From: Erythrobacter sp.
GTDB lineage: Bacteria > Pseudomonadota > Alphaproteobacteria > Sphingomonadales > Sphingomonadaceae
Direction: 5' to 3'
Assembly: GCA_002695185.1 (NCBI GenBank)
Contig: NZOF01000157.1
Coordinates: 31,174-36,177 of the forward strand
DNA length: 5,004 bases
Both the position numbers and the translations under genes were made by a program. The notes beneath the pieces were generated by a model that saw nothing but the letters and a program-made list of their open reading frames with translations, searched no databases and was not told the origin of the DNA. Shown piece by piece: positions 1-4,767 of the stretch (positions are counted from its first letter, which is position 1; the number at the start of each line of letters is the position of its first letter).

Positions 1-454
1 GGCCCGCCGCAGGCGCATAGCCCATGCCCCAAAGCTCTCGCAGCACGGTCTCGAGCCCGAGGGTGACGTGACCGGCGACGTTTTCGAGGAAGACCCATTC
101 GGGGCGGCATTCCCGGATGACACGGGCGACCTCGGGCCAAAGGTGACGGGGATCTCCGGCGCCGCCGCGTTTGCCGGCGGCACTGAAGGGCTGGCAGGGA
201 TATCCGGCCAGAACCGTGTCGAAGGCACCGCGGAAGGGCCGGGCGTCGAAGCTGCGCAGATCGTCCCAGATCGGCGCCGGGGCGAAATACCGCGCGGCTT
301 GGGCGGCGATGAGCACAGTTCGGGGCCAGTCCTCCCATTCGACGAAGGCGCGGGAGTGATAGCCGGGCTCGGCGAGCATGAGGCCCAGATCGAGGCCTCC
401 GCCGCCTGCGCAGAGGCTGAGTCCGTGCCGGGGACGTGACACCAGGCCATTCAC
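1..454 (-). CDS. Cytosine-5 DNA methyltransferase, N-terminal part (gene continues beyond the left edge)
   Basis: Transfers a methyl group from S-adenosylmethionine to C5 of cytosine in a specific DNA site; the site cannot be read from this fragment. The 151 residues visible contain the motifs of the Dcm/HhaI family in order: the AdoMet-binding loop LSLCAGGGGLDLGL (residues 12-25; motif I), the catalytic-loop motif GYPCQPFSAAGKR with nucleophile Cys87 (motif IV), and FLENV with Glu124 (motif VI). The target-recognition domain and later motifs lie outside the window. I chose the GTG at 454-452 because it overlaps the TGA of the upstream gene (GTGA) and follows a run of six Gs (459-464); another GTG lies at 442. 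There is no ATG in this frame before motif I. It is the last visible gene of the minus-strand operon, and no restriction endonuclease is visible beside it, so it may be an orphan enzyme of the element. Confidence 0.93.
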   Translation of the reverse strand, partial: MNGLVSRPRHGLSLCAGGGGLDLGLMLAEPGYHSRAFVEWEDWPRTVLIAAQAARYFAPAPIWDDLRSFDARPFRGAFDTVLAGYPCQPFSAAGKRGGAGDPRHLWPEVARVIRECRPEWVFLENVAGHVTLGLETVLRELWGMGYAPAAG

Positions 455-1413
455 AGCACCCCCCGCTGGCGCAGGCGCTCGGCGGTGACCAGACCCCGGG
501 CCAGCATGGCCTCGCGGATGGAATTACTGATCATGCTGGGCGGCAGGAAGCCGTCGGAGTTGACGATCCGGGCGTAGAAACCGGCCCGCTCGTCCTCGCT
601 GGGCAGCGGGCCGGGATCGGACCTGCGTTTCCGGGCGGGCTTCCGGCTTCCGGCGTCTGCTGCCGCCTGCGCATCCTGCCGGGCAGCGCGTTCCATGGCG
701 CGGTCGAGCGCCTTGGGCCCGTCTGGCGGATTGGGGTGATCGCGCCGGGTCGCGGTGGCGGTCTCGATGATCCGGTCCTCGGATAGCCCGAGGTCATCGA
801 TCCAGCGGTGCACATGCAGCCGCGCCGGCCAGCCCTGCCACCAGGCGGGCAGGGCAGTGGCATCGAGGCCCAGCGCCGCAAGCAGCTCTCCGAAAAACTG
901 ATCGGAGATCGCCTCGCGCGCCTGCGCGCCCTCCTCCTCCTTTACTGGTTTACTTAAAGGTTCTCTTACAAGGTTAGTCTCCGGATTCCGGAGATGGCTT
1001 TCGGCAAAATCCGGAGATGGCTTTGCCGAAAATCCGGAGATGGCTCCATGTCCGGAATCCGGAGTTGGGTCACCGCTTTGTTCATCCTCCGTTCCATCAA
1101 ACCCATCTCCGGTTTCCGGAGGTGGTTCTTGTGGAAAGCCGTCCTCGAACCCCAGGATATAGCGTGTCGCCTGTCGCTTGTGGGTGCGGGGGTCATGGCT
1201 GCGCAGGCGGTGGATCAGCCGCAGTTCCTCGAGCCTCGCAAGGTGCTCGTTCAGCGCCGAGACCGACATTTCCGCATCCTCGGCCAGCCGTGCCTGCGTC
1301 GGGAAGCAGCCGAAGTCGGGATTGTGGCGGTCGCAGAGGTGCCAGAGCACGATCTTGGTGGCGGGTTTCAGCCCGCGCTGCTGGATGGCCCAGTTGGTGG
1401 CGGCATGGCTCAT
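451..1413 (-). CDS. Winged-helix replication-initiator-like protein carrying internal iterons
   Basis: A 320-residue protein that probably initiates replication of the element. Residues about 17-70 form a helix-turn-helix/winged-helix segment of the HTH_36 kind found in plasmid and phage replication proteins (IVLWHLCDRHNPDFG, then TQARLAEDAEMSVSALNEHL, then LEELRLIHR). Residues about 91-162 are a Pro/Ser/Gly/Glu-rich linker whose DNA is the iteron array described separately. Residues 171-245 look helical and Trp-rich (PAWWQGWPARLHVHRWIDD). A basic stretch RKPARKRR (257-264) precedes a conserved-looking tail (residues 274-320). The ATG at 1413-1411 overlaps the stop of the nuclease gene (ATGA) and has a GGGAGGG ribosome site (1421-1427) 7 nt upstream. 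The initiator role is inferred from the fold, the linker repeats and the neighbours. A transcription regulator is the main alternative. Confidence 0.8.
   Translation of the reverse strand: MSHAATNWAIQQRGLKPATKIVLWHLCDRHNPDFGCFPTQARLAEDAEMSVSALNEHLARLEELRLIHRLRSHDPRTHKRQATRYILGFEDGFPQEPPPETGDGFDGTEDEQSGDPTPDSGHGAISGFSAKPSPDFAESHLRNPETNLVREPLSKPVKEEEGAQAREAISDQFFGELLAALGLDATALPAWWQGWPARLHVHRWIDDLGLSEDRIIETATATRRDHPNPPDGPKALDRAMERAARQDAQAAADAGSRKPARKRRSDPGPLPSEDERAGFYARIVNSDGFLPPSMISNSIREAMLARGLVTAERLRQRGVL
938..980. other. AT-rich stretch beside the iterons; candidate DNA-unwinding element
   Basis: Within otherwise GC-rich coding sequence, 941-980 has 27 A/T out of 40 bases (for example TTTACTTAAAGG at 949-960). 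It directly abuts the iteron array and encodes residues about 145-158 of the initiator-like protein. In lambda and in iteron plasmids an AT-rich region next to the iterons is where the duplex first opens. I see no good DnaA box here. The function is inferred only from position and composition. Confidence 0.45.
978..1127. repeat. Iteron-like repeat array inside the initiator gene; candidate replication origin
   Basis: The unit CCGGAGATGG occurs exactly at 988-997, 1011-1020 and 1034-1043, a 23-bp period. Variants are CCGGAGTTGG (1059-1068) and CCGGAGGTGG (1116-1125), and an inverted copy CCATCTCCGG lies at 1103-1112. Three sites have the form CCGG-N3-CCGG (981-991, 1052-1062, 1109-1119). The first is the centre of a palindrome, TCTCCGG-ATT-CCGGAGA (978-994). 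A further 10-bp perfect inverted repeat, TTTCGGCAAA / TTTGCCGAAA (999-1008 and 1022-1031), frames the second unit. Because 23 is not a multiple of 3, the unit is read in three frames (ISGF, PSPDF, SHLRN). Iterons inside the initiator gene are known from the lambda O gene. The origin role is inference. Confidence 0.75.
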
Positions 1414-1817
1414 GGCGCCGCCCTCCCGCCGGGGGCGGCGATCCGGGTGGCAAAGCGATGTGCTGCCAACGCGCCCAGCGCGTCGTCGAGCGATCGGACC
1501 AGCGCCCAGCCAAAGCCCTGCGCCATCACGGCATCGCGAAACGCCTCCTGATCGGGGCGCAACCGGCCCTTGGGCGCTTTCAGTTCGAGAAACAGCACGC
1601 GGCCGTCGTTGATCACCATCAGATCGGCGAAGCCGCGATGGACGCCCATGCCGACGAGGATCGCCTGCCGCTTTGCGCCACGCGGGCCGGGCTCGGTCAC
1701 CTCATTGGCACAGTGATGGATGATGGCGGAACGGGGCAGGGCGAAGCGCAGGGCCTGCACCACGGCGCGCTGCAGATCGGCCTCGGGCGTGCCACGGCGT
1801 TTCATCGGCCGGGTCAT
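1410..1817 (-). CDS. VRR-NUC domain nuclease
   Basis: A 135-residue single-domain protein of the VRR-NUC family (PD-(D/E)XK superfamily), found in many phages and mobile elements and thought to cut branched or recombination-intermediate DNA. Visible motifs: an N-terminal helix with Glu12 (PEADLQRAVVQAL), the conserved HxxNE of HHCANE (residues 34-39), GMGVHRGFADL with the metal-binding Asp65, then FLELK with Glu78 and Lys80 forming the (D/E)XK pair, GRLRPDQ ending in Gln90, and the terminal VRSLDDAL. The length is normal for a stand-alone domain. The ATG at 1817 overlaps the preceding stop (ATGA) and has a perfect GGAGGT six bases upstream, which favours it over Met5. Its place between a helix-turn-helix gene and the initiator-like gene suggests a role in DNA replication or recombination of the element. 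The exact substrate is unknown. Confidence 0.9.
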   Translation of the reverse strand: MTRPMKRRGTPEADLQRAVVQALRFALPRSAIIHHCANEVTEPGPRGAKRQAILVGMGVHRGFADLMVINDGRVLFLELKAPKGRLRPDQEAFRDAVMAQGFGWALVRSLDDALGALAAHRFATRIAAPGGRAAP

Positions 1818-2083
1818 CGCCGCACCTCCGCATCATCGTCATCACTGCGCCGGGCACGCAGCGGGCGGCGGTCGTCGAGGATCAGCAGCAGCCGTCGCGC
1901 GTCCTCGCGCTCCTCTTCGCCCTCGCCATGTTGCGCCAGAACATGGCTGGCGAGCCGGATCAGGTGGTCGGAGTGATGCGCGACATCGGCGATGACGGCG
2001 CGCGCTTCGGCCACACGGTCGGCGGGCCAGTCGCCGCTGCCGGAGGCCGAAACGAGGGGCGGGCGGGGCAGGGCGGGGTTCAT
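1814..2083 (-). CDS. Small hypothetical protein (89 residues)
   Basis: I do not recognise this protein. It has a Pro-rich start (residues 1-20), a probable long helix (about 21-50, DRVAEARAVIADVAHHSDHL and on to LAQHG), a Glu/Arg-rich helix (53-70), and an acidic-basic tail (RARRSDDDDAEVRR). It has no signal peptide, membrane segment or Cys motif, so a soluble, helical, possibly DNA- or protein-binding accessory is plausible. Evidence that it is a real gene: its ATG overlaps the stop of the AlpA-like gene and its stop overlaps the ATG of the nuclease (4 bp each). A GGGG stretch lies about 7 nt before the start, and it fills the operon with no gap. A competing ORF on the same strand in another frame (2174-1842) has none of this support. 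Confidence 0.75.
   Translation of the reverse strand: MNPALPRPPLVSASGSGDWPADRVAEARAVIADVAHHSDHLIRLASHVLAQHGEGEEEREDARRLLLILDDRRPLRARRSDDDDAEVRR
1824..1829 (-). promoter_or_regulatory. Ribosome binding site of the VRR-NUC gene
   Basis: GGAGGT on the minus strand with a 6-nt spacer to the ATG at 1817. It is the strongest Shine-Dalgarno sequence in the operon and lies inside the end of the preceding gene. It decides between the ATG at 1817 and the in-frame ATG at 1805. Confidence 0.7.
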
Positions 2084-2328
2084 CGCCGACCCCGCGATGG
2101 GGTCTTGCGCGCGTGCTCCCTGGCCTCAAGCCAGCTGCGAACGGTGCTGCGCCGGTAATACACCTTGCGCCCAAGCTTGATGCTCTGCGGGCCGGTGCGC
2201 CTCATGTCCCAGCGCCACAGCGTGTCCTCGGAAACCCCGAGGCTGATCGCCAGATCGTGCCGGCTGATCCAGTCCCCCAGCAGGCCAGTGTCAGGCCCCG
2301 ACTGGTCGATCTCCTGCGTATCCAACAT
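2080..2328 (-). CDS. AlpA/excisionase-like helix-turn-helix protein
   Basis: An 82-residue DNA-binding protein with the MerR-type winged helix of AlpA regulators and excisionases. A helix-turn-helix spans residues about 20-40 (WISRHDLAISLGVSEDTLWRW), followed by a wing (GPQSIKLGRKVYYRR, 46-60) and a closing helix (STVRSWLEARE, 61-71), then a basic tail. Family members act as recombination directionality factors that bend att DNA, or as activators of int. The ATG at 2328 has AAAGGA on the minus strand (2336-2341) 7 nt upstream. It is the first gene of the five-gene operon, and its upstream region carries the same composite element as the integrase promoter. A purely transcriptional role is equally possible from sequence alone. 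Confidence 0.85.
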   Translation of the reverse strand: MLDTQEIDQSGPDTGLLGDWISRHDLAISLGVSEDTLWRWDMRRTGPQSIKLGRKVYYRRSTVRSWLEAREHARKTPSRGRR

Positions 2329-2406
2329 CCGCGATTCCTTTCCCGTTTGCGCCCGGATGCGGGCGATTGCGTCGTGGGCGCAGCGGATCAGAGGACGGGG
2401 GGTGGT

Positions 2407-2451
2407 AGGGTGGCATAAACCGGCATATTCAAACCGCGCTTCGTGCCACCC
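2407..2451 (-). promoter_or_regulatory. Shared composite operator, copy 1 (AlpA-like operon)
   Basis: Read on the minus strand: GGTGGCACGA, then a spacer, then TGCCGGTTTATGCCACCCT (2425-2407). GGCACGA (2447-2441) is separated by exactly 15 bp from the 19-bp block. The block is identical to one upstream of the integrase. It contains two TGCC half-sites 10 bp apart (one helical turn), and a third, inverted half-site lies in GGTGGCA. GGGTGGCA (2408-2415) and TGCCACCC (2444-2451) form a perfect 8-bp inverted repeat. The near edge is 79 bp from the start codon at 2328. Confidence 0.75.
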
Positions 2452-2544
2452 CTTGTTTTATTGATGTTCTTCCGGATTTCGCCCGTAATTTCTGGCGAGT
2501 TATTTTGCCTCATGAACAACCAGAACGTGCAACGTCAGGGTGCG

Positions 2545-2561
2545 GCCGGGGCGCCCCCGGC
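2545..2561. repeat. GC-rich inverted repeat before the plus-strand gene
   Basis: GCCGGGG-CGC-CCCCGGC, a perfect 7-bp inverted repeat with a 3-nt centre, lies 56 bp before the ATG at 2618. No T-run follows. It could be an operator or a leader hairpin, and in GC-rich DNA it may be incidental. Confidence 0.35.
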
Positions 2562-2617
2562 AGGTCTGTGGCCATGGCCGGGCGCGCTCCTCATCATGAT
2601 GTTGAGAGGATGAAGCG

Positions 2618-3217
2618 ATGGCTTTGCCGGCACGTGTTTTTTGGACTTTGGAAGATCTGTCAGCGCGCTGGGGGTGCGCGCCAGTCGACATTGTGGGATG
2701 GGCCACGATGGACATCATTGAAATCGTCACCAGCATCGGCCTGGTCCGCTGCGCAGATGCCGAACCATTGGGCGGGCTGGTGGTGGTCTGCGCCGAGGAC
2801 ATCCTTCCGCTGTTCCGGCGCAACCGCCTGGACCCGAGGGCCTGCATGCTCTGGCGCGTCCGTGCGCAGGGCAGTGCGGCATGGAGGATCATCACCGACC
2901 CCGATCAGGGCGTGACAGTCGAACTGGGCGACCTTCTGGTGACGGCAAAAACGGCCCAGCTCTTCGAGGATGAATATGATCCGCTGCAGCGCGTTCATGT
3001 CAGCCCCGGGCGGTCGGCACGGCACGATTGGGAGGGCATGCTGCAATTCCTGATGATCAGGCTGTTCGAGCAGGGATTGCCGGAATCGCAGACTGATTTC
3101 GTGGCGGAGGGGCAGGACTGGTTCGTGGCGAATGCCAAGGATGGGTCTGTGCCCGACGAAAGCCAGATCCGGCGCAAACTCACCCCGATCTGGCGGGTTC
3201 TGAAGCAGCCGCAGTAA
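2618..3217 (+). CDS. Hypothetical two-part protein, possible regulator (199 residues)
   Basis: I cannot give this protein a firm function. The N-terminus, FWTLEDLSARWGCAPVDIVGW (residues 8-28), resembles the first helices of a MerR/AlpA-type helix-turn-helix, followed by a hydrophobic beta-rich part (33-60). The middle (80-130) looks mostly beta. The C-terminal segment has the pattern GLPESQTDFVAEGQDWF (153-169), then VPDESQIRRKLTPIWRVL (178-195). As I recall, this pattern is common in uncharacterised proteins of proteobacterial mobile elements and may be a second DNA-binding helical domain. The start has AGAGGA 7 nt upstream. It is divergent from the AlpA-like operon and convergent with the integrase, which is the position where a lysogeny-type repressor often sits. 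The regulator role is inference; there is no membrane segment or enzyme motif. Confidence 0.8.
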   Translation: MALPARVFWTLEDLSARWGCAPVDIVGWATMDIIEIVTSIGLVRCADAEPLGGLVVVCAEDILPLFRRNRLDPRACMLWRVRAQGSAAWRIITDPDQGVTVELGDLLVTAKTAQLFEDEYDPLQRVHVSPGRSARHDWEGMLQFLMIRLFEQGLPESQTDFVAEGQDWFVANAKDGSVPDESQIRRKLTPIWRVLKQPQ

Positions 3218-3251
3218 GTAGTTTTCGATCCAATCGACGGCGTTGAGGCCC

Positions 3252-3282
3252 GTTCAGGGCGAGTTCAACGCCCGCCCTGAAC
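3252..3282. terminator. Hairpin between convergent genes, possible bidirectional terminator
   Basis: GTTCAGGGCG (3252-3261) and CGCCCTGAAC (3273-3282) form a perfect 10-bp inverted repeat with an 11-nt loop. It lies 35 bp after the plus-strand stop and covers the last codons and stop of the integrase. Neither side has a clear T-run, so it is a structure-only candidate. Its place between two converging genes supports a termination role. Confidence 0.5.
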
Positions 3283-4503
3283 AATGCGCAGCTGCGGCTT
3301 CATCATCTCCGCAACCGCATTCACCCCGTCCCGCAGCGGCGAATCCATCATATGCGCGTAGCGCTGCGTGGTGCGCATCTGGGAATGCCCCAGCAACTTG
3401 CCGATCATTTCCAGCGACGCGCCCCCGCTGACCAGCAGCGATGCGAATGTGTGGCGCAGGTCATGGATGCGCACGCCCGCGATCCCGGCCTCGATCTGGA
3501 TCTGACGCCAGAAGCGGCGGATTTCCTTGACCGGCTGGCGGGGCACATCGCCGGGGAACAGCCACGGACAACCCCGATGCACGGCCGTCTGCCGCTGGCG
3601 CACGATGGCGGCCACATCCGGCGAGATCGGCAGGCGGTGAATCTTGCGCTGCTTGGTGGTGGTCGCGGGCTTGGACCATGTGGCAAATTCCAGATTGAAC
3701 TGTTCGAACCGCGCGCAGCGGACCTCGCCAAGGCGGGCGCCGGTCAACATGCACATGCGGATGATGCTGGCGGCGCGCTGGTCTTCGGCCGTGCCCAGCG
3801 CCTTGGCAAGCCGGTCGATCTCATCCATGCTCAGATAGCGTTCGCGCTCGGTCTCGATGCGCCGGTAAAATCCCATCGCCGGGTTGTCGGCGCGCATCTT
3901 CCACTGGACGGCAAGGTTGAACATCTTGCGCAAGACCTCGCCGGTCCTGTTGGCGCGGATCGGCGTCGGCTTCGATCCCTGCAGCTTGCGCGCGCGATTG
4001 TTGGGTTTGGCCTTGGAGGGGCGGGCGCGGCCCTTGGCAATTTGGGCAAGCAACCTGTCGACGTCATCCAGCGTGATCTCCTCGACCAGCTTGTGCTTCC
4101 ACACCGGCTGGACCATTTTGCGCAACATGGAAATCTGGTCGGCGCGATTGGTCGGGGCCAGATTTGGCAGGTGGGTTTCGATATAGCGGTCGATCAGATC
4201 GGGGATGCGGGGGGCCGTCATCCCGGTTTCGCGCTCGTCCAGCGGGTCACCGCCATCGTCGATGATGCGGCGCAGCGCCTTGGCCTGTTCGCGCGCGGCG
4301 GTGACCGTCCATTCCGGCCATCTGCCGATGGTGAAGCGGCGCTGACGGCCCTTGACCCGGTAATCGAAGGTGAAGTTCCTGCTGCCGGAGGTGAAGACGC
4401 GCAGCGAAAACCCCCGCACCTCCTCGTCGAAAACCTGATAGATGCCCGCCCGAGGCTCGGCGGCCCTGACCAGTTTCTCGGTGAGCTTTTCCCTTTGCGC
4501 CAT
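3265..4503 (-). CDS. int: Tyrosine recombinase / integrase
   Basis: A site-specific recombinase of the P4/DUF4102 type, 412 residues, which integrates and excises the element at a tRNA gene. The N-terminal arm-binding domain spans residues 1-90 (KLTEKLVRAAEPRAG, GFSLRVFTSGSRNFTF, KGRQRRFTIGRWPEW), and a core-binding helical domain about 97-215. The catalytic domain carries Arg257 (TGARLGE), a probable Lys284 (TTKQRK), His347 and Arg350 (HDLRHTFAS), His373 (LLGHSQ) and the nucleophile Tyr382 (TTQRYAHM), so all active-site residues are present. I start at the ATG 4503-4501 because MAQREKLTEKLV is the usual family start and GGGTGG (4510-4515) lies 6 nt upstream. The longer reading from 4566 adds 21 unrelated residues. 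It is transcribed away from the att site 425 bp upstream and shares its promoter element with the AlpA-like operon. Confidence 0.96.
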   Translation of the reverse strand: MAQREKLTEKLVRAAEPRAGIYQVFDEEVRGFSLRVFTSGSRNFTFDYRVKGRQRRFTIGRWPEWTVTAAREQAKALRRIIDDGGDPLDERETGMTAPRIPDLIDRYIETHLPNLAPTNRADQISMLRKMVQPVWKHKLVEEITLDDVDRLLAQIAKGRARPSKAKPNNRARKLQGSKPTPIRANRTGEVLRKMFNLAVQWKMRADNPAMGFYRRIETERERYLSMDEIDRLAKALGTAEDQRAASIIRMCMLTGARLGEVRCARFEQFNLEFATWSKPATTTKQRKIHRLPISPDVAAIVRQRQTAVHRGCPWLFPGDVPRQPVKEIRRFWRQIQIEAGIAGVRIHDLRHTFASLLVSGGASLEMIGKLLGHSQMRTTQRYAHMMDSPLRDGVNAVAEMMKPQLRIVQGGR

Positions 4504-4509
4504 GCTGAA

Positions 4510-4515
4510 CCACCC
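4510..4515 (-). promoter_or_regulatory. Ribosome binding site of the integrase gene
   Basis: AAGGGTGG on the minus strand, with GGGTGG 6 nt before the ATG at 4503. It supports this start over the in-frame ATG at 4566, before which I see no comparable site. Confidence 0.5.
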
Positions 4516-4581
4516 TTGTGCTGACGTGACACAGGCGTGATCCGCGCTGCGGTTCAACTCAAACATCGCCCGCAGGGGGGC

Positions 4582-4625
4582 AGGGTGGCATAAACCGGCA
4601 AATGGAAATGCAGGCTCGTGCCGGT
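4582..4625 (-). promoter_or_regulatory. Shared composite operator, copy 2 (integrase)
   Basis: The minus strand reads ACCGGCACGA, a spacer, then TGCCGGTTTATGCCACCCT (4600-4582). The 19-bp block is identical to copy 1, and GGCACGA (4622-4616) is again exactly 15 bp from it. The near edge is again 79 bp from the start codon (4503). Here the inverted half-site is ACCGGCA and matches the proximal TGCCGGT (7-bp inverted repeat 4594-4600 / 4619-4625), whereas in copy 1 it matches the distal TGCCACC. Confidence 0.75.
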
Positions 4626-4746
4626 CCCTTTTTGTTCCGCCTGACGTGCCCGTTCAGATCGGCACGTCGTGCGCGTTCAATGGTGGCCTTGTCCGCATGG
4701 CGGCAGCCGAGGCGATGCGTTTTCGGCGCGATGCCGCGATCAGGAT

Positions 4747-4758
4747 CGATTATAATCG
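4747..4758. repeat. 12-bp palindrome CGATTATAATCG with a perfect -10-like TATAAT
   Basis: A perfect 12-bp palindrome. It gives TATAAT on both strands (4751-4756 plus, 4754-4749 minus). No -35 at 16-18 bp is convincing on either strand, so it may be a symmetric protein site or bend point rather than a promoter. Confidence 0.4.
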
Positions 4759-4767
4759 CGCCGGTTC

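Larger units (their letters stand above)
2329..2617. promoter_or_regulatory. Divergent control region between the AlpA-like operon and the plus-strand gene
   Basis: This 289-bp region has no convincing gene. It holds the ribosome site AAAGGA of the AlpA-like gene (2336-2341, minus), copy 1 of the shared composite operator (2407-2451), and an AT-rich stretch (2452-2510) where a plus-strand promoter is likely. The best candidate there is TATTTT at 2501-2506 with TTCGCC 17 bp upstream, a weak match. It also holds a GC hairpin (2545-2561) and AGAGGA (2605-2610, plus), 7 nt before the ATG at 2618. Promoter positions are tentative. Confidence 0.6.

Noticed and set aside
978..1127. CRISPR array.
   Set aside because: Units of about 10 bp repeat every 23 bp with near-identical spacers, lie inside a coding gene and include inverted copies. 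There are no distinct spacers and no cas genes.
1017..1976. Long plus-strand ORF (319 residues) across the initiator and nuclease genes.
   Set aside because: Its composition is typical of an antisense frame in GC-rich DNA, and it contradicts two motif-supported genes with coupled overlaps.
2441..2452. TGGCACGA on the minus strand suggests a sigma-54 -24 element, with TGCA in copy 2 as a possible -12.
   Set aside because: The GG to GC spacing is 9 bp in copy 2 instead of 10, and copy 1 has no TTGCW-like -12 element. The conserved part of the two copies lies elsewhere.
2408..2460. Hairpin GGGTGGCA/TGCCACCC followed by a T-rich run, looking like an intrinsic terminator on the plus strand.
   Set aside because: The loop is 28 nt and no plus-strand gene lies upstream. 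The same sequence block recurs upstream of the integrase at the same distance from a start codon, so a regulatory element explains it better.
2596..2613. Five-codon leader ORF (ATG ATG TTG AGA GGA TGA) over the ribosome site of the 2618 gene.
   Set aside because: It is too short to judge, has no ribosome site of its own, and arises easily by chance around an AGAGGA Shine-Dalgarno sequence.
3352..4524. 390-residue plus-strand ORF opposite the integrase.
   Set aside because: It is a shadow of a GC-rich gene. The opposite strand has a full tyrosine recombinase with every catalytic residue.
4504..4566. Longer integrase start adding 21 residues (MFELNRSADHACV...).
   Set aside because: The added residues do not resemble the family, which normally begins shortly before KLT. 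The ATG at 4503 has a ribosome site, and the 79-bp operator spacing matches the other copy only from 4503.
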